A DNA stretch of 64,000 nucleotides from Fodinicurvata fenggangensis DSM 21160 (GTDB lineage: Bacteria > Pseudomonadota > Alphaproteobacteria > Kiloniellales > DSM-21159): the NCBI RefSeq assembly GCF_000686045.1, contig NZ_JMLV01000008.1, forward strand, positions 1 through 64,000, read 5' to 3'. Numbering within the stretch: the first letter of the stretch is position 1; every line of letters begins with the position of its first letter. Positions 46,493 to 55,946 of the stretch are shown here, piece by piece. The notes under the pieces were generated by a model. The model made no database searches. It saw nothing but the letters and a program-made list of their open reading frames with translations, and was not told the origin of the DNA. A program made the position numbers and the translations under genes.

Positions 46493-47371
46493 TCACGCCA
46501 TTACGCGCGCGTCCTGCAATTCAGGGCTGGCGGGATCATGTGGCTTAGGGTTGTCAGGAGCGTGCTCGTCGAGCGCCGTGGCCGAGCCCAGGATCACCTC
46601 GTCCGAGCGTTCACCATAGAGTTCCTGAAGAAAGCTCGGGGTGAGTTCGCGACTTGGGCCGTCGAAGATGATACGCCCGTCGCTCATTGCGATGGTGCGT
46701 GGACAGAAACGAACGGCGTAGTCGACCTGGTGCAGCGAAACGAGAACGCTCATGCCGTCCTCGGCGTTCAAAGAGGCAATGGTCTGCATGACGGACCGTG
46801 CCGAGCGGGGATCGAGAGATGCGATCGGCTCATCTGCGAGCAGAACCTGTGCGCCCTGTACCAAGGCCCGGGCCACCGCACCGCGTTGTTGCTGGCCGCC
46901 CGACAGCGTGGAAGAGCGCTGACCTGCAAAGCGAGCCATGCCGACGCGGTCAAGCGCGTCCATTGCGTGGACGCGCTCCTCCTTCGGAAACAGGGCGAGA
47001 TTGCCGCGCCATTTCGGGATACGACCAAGCGCACCAAGGCAGACATTGGTCAGAAGGGAAAGACGGGGCACCAGATTGAACTGCTGCGAGACCATCCCGA
47101 CCTGGGTTCGAACAGCCCGGATGTGCGGATCGATGCGGCCATTGCTTTGCACCTGCGCGCCATTGACGGTGATTTCGCTGCGCACCCCTGCATCGGGCTG
47201 CACCAGGCCGGCAATATGACGGATGAGCGTTGACTTCCCGGACCCCGAAGCACCGATGAGCGCCACCATTTCTCCCGGTTCTACGGAGAAGGTAACGCCG
47301 TTGAGCGCTTTCGTGTCGCGCCCGAAGGTTTTCGTCAGGTTCCGGATCTCGATTGCGCCAGCATTTGCCAT
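46493..47371 (-). CDS. phnC: Phosphonate-type ABC transporter ATP-binding protein
   Basis: I placed the start at ATG 47369-47371 (MANAGAIEIRNLTKTFGRDT) after GGGGGAG; the product is 292 residues. Walker A is GASGSGKST, the signature [20 protein letters not shown], and Walker B VLLADEPIASLDPRSARSVM. VSQQFNLVPRLSLLTNVCLG is a PhnC hallmark. It is the first gene of the transporter set and faces a 368-base non-coding region. Confidence 0.94.
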   Translation of the reverse strand: MANAGAIEIRNLTKTFGRDTKALNGVTFSVEPGEMVALIGASGSGKSTLIRHIAGLVQPDAGVRSEITVNGAQVQSNGRIDPHIRAVRTQVGMVSQQFNLVPRLSLLTNVCLGALGRIPKWRGNLALFPKEERVHAMDALDRVGMARFAGQRSSTLSGGQQQRGAVARALVQGAQVLLADEPIASLDPRSARSVMQTIASLNAEDGMSVLVSLHQVDYAVRFCPRTIAMSDGRIIFDGPSRELTPSFLQELYGERSDEVILGSATALDEHAPDNPKPHDPASPELQDARVMA

Positions 47372-47739
47372 GGCGAGGCTCCCCCTTCTCGTCATGGCCG
47401 CAAGCGATAGCACAGCCTGGCGACGCCGCTATTGCGTCCTCATGAAGATTGCATGACAGTCGGTCTGCCATCGTGGGCCAGCGTAGTCCTCCGAACAGGC
47501 AGAGGAGTGGACAGATGGTGGAATCCTTTGCGACGCAGCCCGAAGTTCGCTATAGGCCGCTGCCACGAACTGCCCTAGAGGCAGAAGCAAATCTTTTCAT
47601 ACAGGGCAACAGCGAGCGCATCACTGACGCAGAGCCTCAAAGCTCTTCCATAGAAGGAACTCTTCCAGCCCGGGTCACCTCTTCGGCGAAATCAGGCTGC
47701 AGACAGAGGGAATGCGTAACTTGGCCTCATAGTTTAGGA
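47372..47739. promoter_or_regulatory. Divergent intergenic region between phnC and the YcgN-family gene
   Basis: An open frame continues upstream of the YcgN start through this region, but it has no homology and unusual codons, so I regard it as non-coding. Promoters for phnC and YcgN should lie here. No clear Pho box (CTGTCAT-type direct repeats) is visible. Confidence 0.5.
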
Positions 47740-48207
47740 ATGGCCTCGATCATGGATGAGAACCTGCCCTTCTGGGAACGCAAGTCGCTGGCCGAGATGA
47801 CCCACGAGGAGTGGGAAGCCCTCTGTGACGGCTGCGGGAAATGCTGCCTGAACAAACTCCAAGACCCGGACGATGGGCAGATTGTGCATACCGACGTTGC
47901 CTGCAAACTGCTCGACCTGGGCACGTGCCGCTGCAGCGATTACGCGAACCGGCGGCGCTATGTACCCGGATGTATCAGCCTGACGCCAAGAGCGGTATCA
48001 GAACTGTCATGGCTGCCGCCCACCTGCGCCTATCGCCTGATTGACGAGGGCAAGCCGCTGTACGACTGGCACCCGTTGGTCAGCGGACGCGCGGAAAGCG
48101 TGCACGAAGCCGGCATCTCCGCGCGCGGACGCATTGTCTCCGAAACCGATGTCCCCGAAGAGGACTGGGAGGAGCATATCGTCACCTGGCCGGAAGACGA
48201 GGCGTGA
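47740..48207 (+). CDS. YcgN/UPF0260 cysteine-cluster protein
   Basis: From ATG 47740 ([20 protein letters not shown]) the protein has 155 residues; ATG 47752 is the alternative. The conserved features are [58 protein letters not shown] and [20 protein letters not shown], matching YcgN of E. coli along the whole length. The Cys cluster probably binds zinc or an iron-sulfur centre. Function is not known. It is convergent with the dehydrogenase gene. Confidence 0.93.
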   Translation: MASIMDENLPFWERKSLAEMTHEEWEALCDGCGKCCLNKLQDPDDGQIVHTDVACKLLDLGTCRCSDYANRRRYVPGCISLTPRAVSELSWLPPTCAYRLIDEGKPLYDWHPLVSGRAESVHEAGISARGRIVSETDVPEEDWEEHIVTWPEDEA

Positions 48208-48235
48208 GGCCCAACGCCGCGGCCATCCCACAGAT

Positions 48236-49309
<1,074 letters not shown>

Positions 49310-49608
49310 CGGGGCTGCTCCTCCTTGATTTATGGGCTGCACTTTCCGTGACAGGCCATCGTAAATCAAGGACCCACCTGCGTAAGAGACATTCCTGTCC
49401 CACCTGCCCGTCATGGGCCCCTGAATATAAATGCTTGACCTTCTCCGCGTTCTAGCGCTTGATGCTTTCTGCAATCTGAGTTTTGGCCACTGCTACCGGC
49501 GTTTCTCCAAGAGGCCCCTTCAAGCTATCCAAAAATCGAGGTTGTGCGCGGCGAACGCCATTGGACGTTTTGCCTGATTTCTAATTGCGTACAAAAGGAG
49601 GCCTAAAC
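49310..49608. promoter_or_regulatory. Intergenic region and probable 5' leader of the cold-shock gene
   Basis: About 300 bases between two divergent genes. Cold-shock genes often have a long structured leader, and AAGGAGG lies shortly before the ATG at 49609. I see no protein gene here. The leader structure cannot be confirmed by eye. Confidence 0.45.
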
Positions 49609-49812
49609 ATGGCAAACGGTACGGTTAAATGGTTCAACACCACAAAGGGCTATGGTTTCATTCAGCCGAACGACGGCGCCCCGGACGTTTTCGTCCACAT
49701 CAGCGCCGTCGAACGCGCCGGGCTCAACAGCCTGAATGAAGGCCAGCAGGTCAGCTACGAGATCGTGACGGAGCGCGGCAAGAAGGCCGCTGCCAACCTT
49801 CAGGTCGAGTAA
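49609..49812 (+). CDS. Cold-shock domain protein
   Basis: A 67-residue single cold-shock domain protein starting MANGTVKWFNTTKGYGFIQP, with RNP1 (KGYGFI) and RNP2 (VFVHI) RNA-binding motifs. It binds single-stranded nucleic acid and acts as an RNA chaperone. The start is the ATG after AAGGAGG, eight codons inside the longer frame. A strong terminator follows. Confidence 0.97.
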   Translation: MANGTVKWFNTTKGYGFIQPNDGAPDVFVHISAVERAGLNSLNEGQQVSYEIVTERGKKAAANLQVE

Positions 49813-49858
49813 GCAAGAAGCTGCAGCCGGTCCTTCGGGGCCGGTGCCAGCCAGAAGA

Positions 49859-49886
49859 AACGGCGGTCCCTAGCGGGGCCGCCGTT
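49859..49886 (+). terminator. Terminator of the cold-shock gene
   Basis: AACGGCGGTCCC pairs with GGGGCCGCCGTT (one small mismatch) around a 4-base loop and is followed by a run of T. It lies 46 bases after the stop. Confidence 0.9.
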
Positions 49887-49920
49887 TTTTTGTTGTCCGG
49901 AACGCTGCCGAAACAAGAAA

Positions 49921-49950
49921 AGGGGGCGAAGCCGCCAGGCTTCGCCCCCT
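49921..49950 (-). terminator. Terminator of the distal proX copy
   Basis: A perfect 13-base stem (AGGGGGCGAAGCC 49921-49933 with GGCTTCGCCCCCT 49938-49950, loop GCCA), followed on the minus strand by TTTTCTTGTTTC. It ends the pro operon 32 bases after its last stop codon. Confidence 0.92.
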
Positions 49951-49982
49951 ATCTGGATCAACTATGGAAAGCTGACCGTTGC

Positions 49983-51017
49983 TCAGTTGGCAGCGGCGCG
50001 TGCTTCCTCAAGCCAACCGTCAACCGTGTCGGCGTTGTTCTCGATCCACTCCTGGGCGTGACGCTTGATGTCGTCCTCGCTGTCCTCGCCCTCATTCATC
50101 TTCGCGTTCTGGGCAAAGATGTCGTCGATGGGGATGGAAGCCTCTTCCAGCAGTGTCCGGACAGCCGGGTTCTCGCTCAGGAACTCGCTGTTGGCAACCG
50201 GACGGATGTCATTGGCCGGCCAGCCCATCTGACAGGGATCATCAACACACCCCACAACACCGGCGAGCTCGGTTGCATCTTCAAGCTCCTTCTGGTTGTC
50301 GGGCAGGTCCGCGTGAGACACTTCCAGCCAGACCACATCGACACCCGGCTCCAGAACGCCAACGGTCCAGTTCGGGGTCCAGGTGAAAAAGAAGATCGGC
50401 TCGTCGCTGTTGTAACGGCTGATGGCGTCGGCCATGGACGCGTTGTAGCTGGCCTTCACCAAGTTGACGTGATCGCGCAGGTCATAGGCATCCATATGAT
50501 GCTCGATCACCTCTTCACAGCCCCAGCCCGGCGGGCAGGCAACCATGTCGGCCTTGCCATCGCCATTGGCATCGAAGAGTTCCTTGATCTCGTCCTTCTT
50601 GAAGTCCTCAAGGCTGGTGATGTCGTATTCCTCGGCCGTCTTCTTGTCGACCAGATACCCCTGAAGGGCGCCAGCCTCGACAACCATGCCAGAAATCTCG
50701 GCACCGTTGGAGAAGGTGTCCTCGTAGGTGTTGTGCAGCGGGAACCAGCCCTCGACCCAGTAGTCGATGTCGCCCTGGGCAACGGACTGATAAAACGCCG
50801 GATTGTCCAGCGTTACGGGATCGGCCACTTCGTAGCCCAGCTCACGGAGCAACTCGTTGTAGATTTCAGTGGTGAACCATCCGGTATCCCAGCTGGGACG
50901 TGCAGACTTGACACTCACTCCGTCGCCGGGCTCGTCCTGGGCTGCAACCGCAGTCGCGCCCATGACAGTGATGGCTGTTGCCAAACCAGCGGCTTTTGCA
51001 ATCTTCCAGTAATTCAT
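49983..51017 (-). CDS. proX: Glycine betaine/proline-type ABC transporter substrate-binding protein, copy 1
   Basis: A 344-residue exported protein (signal peptide MNYWKIAKAAGLATAITVMG, cleavage near VAAQ). The ProX/OpuAC fold is shown by VKSARPSWDTGWFTTEIYNE, LDNPAFYQSVAQGDIDYWVE, GWFPLHNTY, MVACPPGWGCEEVIEHHMDA and FTWTPNWTVGVLEP; Trp/Tyr residues in these segments are the usual cation-binding aromatics. The protein is very acidic, fitting a salt-adapted host. It is about 90 percent identical to copy 2, with about 34 differences in 344 positions by my hand count. It lies at the end of proV-proW-proX-proX. Confidence 0.94.
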   Translation of the reverse strand: MNYWKIAKAAGLATAITVMGATAVAAQDEPGDGVSVKSARPSWDTGWFTTEIYNELLRELGYEVADPVTLDNPAFYQSVAQGDIDYWVEGWFPLHNTYEDTFSNGAEISGMVVEAGALQGYLVDKKTAEEYDITSLEDFKKDEIKELFDANGDGKADMVACPPGWGCEEVIEHHMDAYDLRDHVNLVKASYNASMADAISRYNSDEPIFFFTWTPNWTVGVLEPGVDVVWLEVSHADLPDNQKELEDATELAGVVGCVDDPCQMGWPANDIRPVANSEFLSENPAVRTLLEEASIPIDDIFAQNAKMNEGEDSEDDIKRHAQEWIENNADTVDGWLEEARAAAN

Positions 51018-51047
51018 CTTGGTCCTCTTTTATTGGTTATAGGACAG

Positions 51048-51082
51048 ACCCGCCAATAGAGCCTGGAACAGCCTTGGCGGGT
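51048..51082. repeat. Perfect 9-base inverted repeat upstream of proX copy 1
   Basis: ACCCGCCAA (51048-51056) pairs with TTGGCGGGT (51074-51082) across a 17-base gap, just before the proX copy 1 start. It may be an operator, an RNA stem controlling copy 1, or part of a processing site between the two copies. Confidence 0.55.
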
Positions 51083-51121
51083 TGAAATGCGGCCTCTCTA
51101 GCTGGAAAGGCCGCTCGCAAA

Positions 51122-51150
51122 AAAGGGGCGGAGACCAACTCCGCCCCTTT
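51122..51150 (-). terminator. Terminator between the two proX copies
   Basis: A perfect 12-base stem (AAAGGGGCGGAG 51122-51133 with CTCCGCCCCTTT 51139-51150, loop ACCAA), followed on the minus strand by TTTTTTGCGAGC. It lies 27 bases after the copy 2 stop and would separate its mRNA from copy 1. Confidence 0.88.
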
Positions 51151-51177
51151 GTCTGCATGAGGCTTGAAGCGTACCGC

Positions 51178-52212
51178 TTAGTTGGCAGCGGCGCGTGCTT
51201 CCTCAAGCCAACCGTCGACCGCGTCGCGGTTGTTCTCGATCCACTCCTGGGCGTGACGCTTGATGTCGTCCTCGCTGTCCTCGCCCTCGTTCATCGTCGC
51301 GTTCTGGGCAAAGATGTCGCCGATGGGGATAGAGGCTTCTTCCAGCAAGGTACGAGCAGCCGGGTTCTCGCTCAGGAACTCACTGTTGGCCACAGGCTGA
51401 ATATCGTTGGCCGGCCAACCCATCTGGCAGGGGTCGTCGACACAGCCTTCGACACCAGCCATCTCGGTGGCGTCCTCAAGCTCCTTCTGGTCTTCCGGCA
51501 GATCCGGATGATCGACCTCGATCCAGACCACATCGACACCCGGCTCCAGCACGCCGACCGTCCAGTTCGGCGTCCAGGTGTAGAAGAAGATCGGCTCGTC
51601 GCTGTTGTAACGGCTGATGGCGTCAGCCATGGAAGCGTTGTAGCTGGCCTTGATGGAGTTGATGTGATCGCGCAGGTCATAGGCATCCAGATGATGCTCG
51701 ATCACGGTCTCGCAGCCCCAGCCCGGCGGACAGGCAACCATGTCGGCCTTGCCATCGCCATTGCTGTCGAAGGCTTCCTTGACTTCGTCGCGCTTGAAGT
51801 CTTCAAGGCTGGTGATGTCGTACTCCTCGGCGCTTTTCTTGTCGACCAGATAGCCCTGGAGCGCACCGCCCTCGGCGACCATGCCGACAACCTCGGCACC
51901 GTTGGTGAAGGTGTCCTCGTAGGTGTTGTGCAGCGGGAACCAGCCCTCGACCCAGTAGTCGACGTCGCCTTGGGCAACCGACTGATAGAACGCCGGGTTG
52001 TCCAGCGTGACGGGATCCGACACTTCGTAACCCAGTTCACGGAGCAATTCGTTGTAGATTTCGGTGGTGAACCAACCGGTATCCCAACTCGGGCGGGCGG
52101 ATTTGACGCTCACGCCATCACCGGGTTCGTCCTGCGCCGTAACTGCAGTCGCCCCCATGACAGTGATGGCCGTCGCCAGCCCGGCCGCTTTTGCGATGTC
52201 CCAGTATTTCAT
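51178..52212 (-). CDS. proX: Glycine betaine/proline-type ABC transporter substrate-binding protein, copy 2
   Basis: A 344-residue exported protein starting MKYWDIAKAAGLATAITVMG. All ligand-pocket segments listed for copy 1 are identical or nearly so (RPSWDTGWFTTEIYNELLRE, MVACPPGWGCETVIEHHLDA, YTWTPNWTVGVLEP). Differences cluster at surface positions such as 107-116 and 137-149. It follows proW, with 144 bases between, and is the copy in the usual operon position. Start chosen at ATG 52210-52212 rather than the longer frame, because it aligns with copy 1. Confidence 0.94.
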   Translation of the reverse strand: MKYWDIAKAAGLATAITVMGATAVTAQDEPGDGVSVKSARPSWDTGWFTTEIYNELLRELGYEVSDPVTLDNPAFYQSVAQGDVDYWVEGWFPLHNTYEDTFTNGAEVVGMVAEGGALQGYLVDKKSAEEYDITSLEDFKRDEVKEAFDSNGDGKADMVACPPGWGCETVIEHHLDAYDLRDHINSIKASYNASMADAISRYNSDEPIFFYTWTPNWTVGVLEPGVDVVWIEVDHPDLPEDQKELEDATEMAGVEGCVDDPCQMGWPANDIQPVANSEFLSENPAARTLLEEASIPIGDIFAQNATMNEGEDSEDDIKRHAQEWIENNRDAVDGWLEEARAAAN

Positions 52213-52356
52213 TTTGGTCCTCCTCGTTTGAAGGTGATCGGATAGTCCCGCTGCCATTCCTGTAGTGGCTTCCCTTGCGGGTACTATCCGGCGTTTCACA
52301 TACAGAAACCCTAGGGGAACACGGGCCCGAAGGCCCGCCGCTCCATCTCTATTTCT

Positions 52357-53349
52357 TCACTGCCGTTGTCCGGCAGTTTGTTTCGACCCCATGAAAACGC
52401 GTTTGAATGCGCCTGTGAAGGTCCAGTTTTCTTTCCGTTCGGATTCGCCCTCACCCATCGCCTGGGTAATGCGGTCCATGACAATGGCCAGTAGCACGAT
52501 GCCGATACCACCAATGGCCGCCCGTCCAACGTCCAGGCGTCCAAGGCCGGTAAACACCGTCTCGCCCAGCCCGCCGGCGCCGATCAAGGCGGCGATCACC
52601 ACCATGGACAGCGCCAGCATCAGAGTCTGATTTAGGCCCGCCATGATCGTACGCAAGGCCAAGGGCACCTGAATGTCCCACAGCACCTGGCGTTTCGTGG
52701 CCCCGAAGGCGAAACCGGCTTCGACCATTTCCGACTGGACTTGGCGAATGCCCAGGTTCGTGAAGCGGATTATGGGCGGCAGCGCAAAGATGATAGTCGC
52801 GATCACGCCCGGCACCAGGCCGACCCCGAACAGCATGACGATCGGCACCAGGTAAACAAAGGGCGGAATCGTCTGCATGATGTCCAGGACAGGCCGCAAG
52901 CTCGTCGCAAAGCGATCGTTCCTGGCAGCTGCAATCCCGGTGGGAATCCCGACTATAGCACAGAATATGACGGCCGTGAGCACCATCGAGAAGGTGGTCA
53001 TGGTCGGCTCCCACATTCCGATCAGATCGATGAACAGCAGGGCAATCAGCGTGAAGATCGCGATCCCCTTGCCGGCCACACGCCACGCGAAAAGCGCGAC
53101 AATCAGCGCGAAAAGCAGCATGGGGATGCCCTGCAGGAAAACATCCAGTCCCGTTAGCACCTGATGCACCGGCCACTGAATGGCCTGGAAAAAGGGGCGG
53201 AAGTTCGGAACGAGGAAATCCTTGACGAACCATTCGATCCAGTCGTCCAGGGGAAGTGTGTCGTAATAGGATAAGCTGAGGGACTCCGGCAGATCTGCAA
53301 TGAACTTGCCGAACCCACTTGCCTGTTCGTTATCTGGCCCGTTCGCCAT
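52357..53349 (-). CDS. proW: Glycine betaine/proline-type ABC transporter permease
   Basis: A 330-residue membrane protein with about seven helices. The family features are LPLDDWIEWFVKDFLVPNFR at the N-terminus, VLDIMQTIPPFVYLVPIVML, IRFTNLGIRQVQSEMVEAGF and GATKRQVLWDIQVPLALRTI, which contains the permease EAA-type loop, then NQTLMLALSMVVIAALIGAG. It forms the channel of the uptake system with ProV and the two ProX proteins. Confidence 0.95.
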   Translation of the reverse strand: MANGPDNEQASGFGKFIADLPESLSLSYYDTLPLDDWIEWFVKDFLVPNFRPFFQAIQWPVHQVLTGLDVFLQGIPMLLFALIVALFAWRVAGKGIAIFTLIALLFIDLIGMWEPTMTTFSMVLTAVIFCAIVGIPTGIAAARNDRFATSLRPVLDIMQTIPPFVYLVPIVMLFGVGLVPGVIATIIFALPPIIRFTNLGIRQVQSEMVEAGFAFGATKRQVLWDIQVPLALRTIMAGLNQTLMLALSMVVIAALIGAGGLGETVFTGLGRLDVGRAAIGGIGIVLLAIVMDRITQAMGEGESERKENWTFTGAFKRVFMGSKQTAGQRQ

Positions 53350-53405
53350 AACTCATATTCTCCGGCTGTATTTTCTTGCGCAAGGATACCCGTGCCAAAG
53401 CGGCT

Positions 53406-54626
53406 CTACTGTGCGGCGCCTGCAGGAGCCTTGTCCTGGCTTCCTGCCGTCGACTCCTCGCTCACCAGTTCGGTGAAGACCTGTGAGGGTTGCACGACGC
53501 CCAGGAACTTTCCGTCCTCGGACTGGACAGCCACGGGGACCCCCTCTGCGCACTGCTCGTAAAGTTCAAAAAGAAACCGACCGGGATCGGTCTGCGGGTA
53601 GTTGCTTTCCATCGCGCTGGAAATCTTGGTATCGCCCGGTATCTCGGCCAGCATGTCCCGGCGAACGTAACCAGCGGGCTGGCCCTTCTCGTCCACGACA
53701 TAAAGGCAATCCTGGCCAACCTCATCCATGCGCGCCACTGCGCTGGATGCCGTGTCCTTGCCGGCCTGCAGTGTCACCGGTGCTTCCATGATCGATTCGG
53801 CGCGCAGGACGCGTCCGCGGTCCACATCATGAGTGAAGGCTGCAACGTAGTCATCTGCCGGTGCGGTCACGATCTCTTCGGGTGGCCCGACCTGAACGAA
53901 GCGGCCATCCTTCATGATGGCAATATGATTGCCCAGCTTCAGGGCTTCGTGCAGATCATGGGTGATGAAGATGATGGTGGTCTTGTACTTGCTCTGAATG
54001 CCCGCCAGTTCATCCTGCATCTCGCGGCGGATCAACGGGTCAAGAGCGCTGAAGGGTTCGTCCATCAGCAGAACCTCGGGATCCACGGCCAAGCCGCGCG
54101 CCAGACCCACGCGCTGCTGCATGCCACCACTCAGGTTGTCCGGATAGGCATCCGCCCAGGCATCCAGCCCCACAGCCTCTAGTGCCGCCATGGCCTTCTC
54201 GCGCCGTTCGCGACGCGGTATACCGCGTACCTTCAGGCCATACTCGGCATTCTCGCAGACCGTCTTGTGCGGAAAGAGCGCGAAGTGCTGGAAGACCATC
54301 GACATCTTGTTCTTGCGTAACTGCCGAAGTTCCTCGTCGCTGGCGTTCGTCAAGGACTCGCCATCGACTAGGATTTCCCCACTGCTGGGATCGATCAGAC
54401 GGTTGAAGCAACGGATCAAGGTCGACTTGCCGGAGCCTGACAGTCCCATGACAACGAACAATTCCCGTTCCTTGACGGACAGCGAAACGTCGTTGACGGC
54501 CACCACGCTTTCGGTTTGACGGTAGATTTCATCCTTGGCAACACCCTGCTTTGCCAGCTCGATCGCCTGTTCAGGGTTCGGTCCAAAGACCTTGAAGAGA
54601 TTCTTTACAGTTAGCTTGTCTGTCAC
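53406..54626 (-). CDS. proV: Glycine betaine/proline-type ABC transporter ATP-binding protein with CBS domains
   Basis: From GTG 54624-54626 (VTDKLTVKNLFKVFGPNPEQ) the protein has 406 residues. The start is preceded only by a weak GGAAA. Motifs: Walker A GLSGSGKST, FQHFALFPHKTVCENAEYGL, signature LSGGMQQRVGLARGLAVDPE, Walker B VLLMDEPFSALDPLIRREMQ, and the switch His in THDLHEALKLGNH. The C-terminus from about residue 280 carries two CBS modules, which in OpuA sense ionic strength. It is the first gene of the operon. Confidence 0.94.
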   Translation of the reverse strand: MTDKLTVKNLFKVFGPNPEQAIELAKQGVAKDEIYRQTESVVAVNDVSLSVKERELFVVMGLSGSGKSTLIRCFNRLIDPSSGEILVDGESLTNASDEELRQLRKNKMSMVFQHFALFPHKTVCENAEYGLKVRGIPRRERREKAMAALEAVGLDAWADAYPDNLSGGMQQRVGLARGLAVDPEVLLMDEPFSALDPLIRREMQDELAGIQSKYKTTIIFITHDLHEALKLGNHIAIMKDGRFVQVGPPEEIVTAPADDYVAAFTHDVDRGRVLRAESIMEAPVTLQAGKDTASSAVARMDEVGQDCLYVVDEKGQPAGYVRRDMLAEIPGDTKISSAMESNYPQTDPGRFLFELYEQCAEGVPVAVQSEDGKFLGVVQPSQVFTELVSEESTAGSQDKAPAGAAQ

Positions 54627-54830
54627 GGCTTTTCCGATATTCAGTTTTCCGTTCAGGCGAGAGACAAAGAAAGCCGCATGCGCAAAACCCAGCGCCTGCA
54701 ATACACAGATGTGGAGAGGACTACGGTATGGGGTTCTCTGGAACGCGCTTCCAAACCGCTTGTCATACCCTGTCAGTCTTTCTTCGCTGCTACGGTCTGT
54801 CCCGTCAGCCTGTCTAATTTATGTCACAGT

Positions 54831-54858
54831 ATAATAGGCAACGACAGCGTCTTTTCAA
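54831..54858 (-). promoter_or_regulatory. Candidate sigma-70 promoter of proVWXX
   Basis: On the minus strand TTGAAA (54853-54858) and TATTAT (54831-54836) are separated by 16 bases. The start of transcription would be near 54824, leaving a leader of about 200 bases before the GTG of proV. A second -10-like TATACT overlaps. Osmotic control cannot be seen from sequence alone. Confidence 0.4.
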
Positions 54859-55003
54859 GAAACGACATGGGCTGGCGGTAATCGGACAGAAGGGTGGTGG
54901 CCCGAGAGGCCCGGAAAACTGCCTTCGCCGGAGAAGGCCCATCAGAGAATTTTCTTTCCCAAGGGCTTTTGCCTCGGCGGGAAAAGGGCTGGACTCCGAC
55001 AGA

Positions 55004-55039
55004 AATCGCCCTGAAGCACGAACCTGCTCCAGGGCGATT
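55004..55039 (-). terminator. Terminator-like inverted repeat after csbD
   Basis: AATCGCCCTG (55004-55013) pairs perfectly with CAGGGCGATT (55030-55039); an inner partial pairing GCA/TGC extends it. TTTC follows on the minus strand. It lies 41 bases after the csbD stop. Confidence 0.55.
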
Positions 55040-55080
55040 ACTTATCGTTGAAAAACACTTATAGCATTCTAAAGCAACGG

Positions 55081-55278
55081 TCAGGAACGTTCCTCCCATG
55101 CCCGCACTTCCTTTTCGGCTTCTTCTTGCGCAAGGCCATACCGCTCCTGGATACGTCCAACCAGCTGATCTCGCTTTCCGTCGACCACGTCCAGGTCATC
55201 GTCGGTCAACTTGCCTCAGTGCTCCTTGACCTTGCCACGAAACTGGCGCCAGTCGCCCTTTATAGTATCCCAATTCAT
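55081..55278 (-). pseudogene. CsbD-family stress protein gene interrupted by one in-frame TGA
   Basis: From ATG 55276-55278 the frame reads MNWDTIKGDWRQFRGKVKEH, a stop (TGA at 55216-55218, codon 21), then GKLTDDDLDVVDGKRDQLVG and on to RAWEERS and a normal TGA. CsbD proteins have Trp at this position (KEKWGKLTDDDL), so the stop is a single change of TGG to TGA. Everything else fits an intact 65-residue CsbD-like general-stress protein. It is either a recent nonsense mutation or a sequencing error; neighbouring genes use TGA as a stop, so recoding is unlikely. Confidence 0.85.
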
Positions 55279-55407
55279 GTCTGCACCTTTTCAATTGCTT
55301 GGTTCGATTGCATCGCCGCCATTCAGTGGTGACGGCGAAACCTTCATTTGGGATCAGGACACTGTATTGACGAATGGATTATCCGTGACGTTTCGAGGGC
55401 AAATGGG

Positions 55408-55923
55408 TCAATTTTCAACCTGGCGTACGATTCCTGGCCCCAGCTGGTCCATGACATCCCGCGCGTCGTAGGCCCAATTGTTCCCCTCCGGCTTCTCGCC
55501 GCGATGCAGGACAACATCGGCATACGCCCTGTAGCGCGTGACGGGGCGGGTCGTACTGGTGGACAGACCCAACCCGAAACCGCTGCCACCATAGCCGTAG
55601 AAGCCATAACCCGGCGGCCAGCCGGCATAGGGAGAGCCAGTGCCGTAATAGGAGGTGCGCGGTTCGGTATCCCGGGCCGTTATCACGAAATAGTCGTGGC
55701 CGGTCTGCAGGGTAAGCTCCGAGGCGCGATAGAGCAGATAGTCCTCGACCTTTTCACGCGACGTCGCACTGTTCCCGGCATAGGAAACACGGTAGCGATT
55801 CTCCTCAAGCCGTTGCTCTGAATAGCCATACCTCCCGTCCGCGGCCGGTGCATAGACCGAGGGCGAGGTGCTGCAAGCGCCCAGAAACAGAAAGGCAGCG
55901 GCAATCGTGATGAGGCGTTTCAT
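55408..55923 (-). CDS. CC0125/CC1285-like lipoprotein
   Basis: From ATG 55921-55923 (MKRLITIAAAFLFLGACSTS) the product is 171 residues with a clear lipobox (LGAC). The conserved part is GYSEQRLEENRYRVSYAGNS and YLLYRASELTLQTGHDYFVI, and there is a Tyr/Gly-rich loop (PPGYGFYGYGGSGFGLGLS). This matches the small alphaproteobacterial CC0125/CC1285 family. Role unknown; membrane-anchored, probably periplasmic. It lies 23 bases after the otnI-like gene but is likely an independent unit. Confidence 0.8.
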   Translation of the reverse strand: MKRLITIAAAFLFLGACSTSPSVYAPAADGRYGYSEQRLEENRYRVSYAGNSATSREKVEDYLLYRASELTLQTGHDYFVITARDTEPRTSYYGTGSPYAGWPPGYGFYGYGGSGFGLGLSTSTTRPVTRYRAYADVVLHRGEKPEGNNWAYDARDVMDQLGPGIVRQVEN

Positions 55924-55946
55924 GAAGACTAATGTAAGCGCTCCTT

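Larger units (their letters stand above)
54627..55080. other. Non-coding stretch upstream of proV
   Basis: No protein or RNA gene is recognised in about 450 bases. It holds the candidate proV promoter (54831-54858), a leader of roughly 200 bases before the proV start, and the csbD terminator at 55004-55039. Confidence 0.5.

Noticed and set aside
47449-47739. N-terminal extension of the YcgN-family protein by about 97 codons
   Set aside because: The extension has no homology and YcgN proteins start at the MDENLPFW-type segment.
49890-52245. Two long plus-strand frames (about 389 and 387 codons) that resemble each other
   Set aside because: They lie antisense to the two proX copies, so their similarity merely mirrors the proX duplication; no start signals or homology.
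55216-55218. The csbD TGA as a selenocysteine or recoded codon
   Set aside because: Family members have Trp here, no SECIS-like hairpin is evident just downstream, and TGA ends many neighbouring genes.
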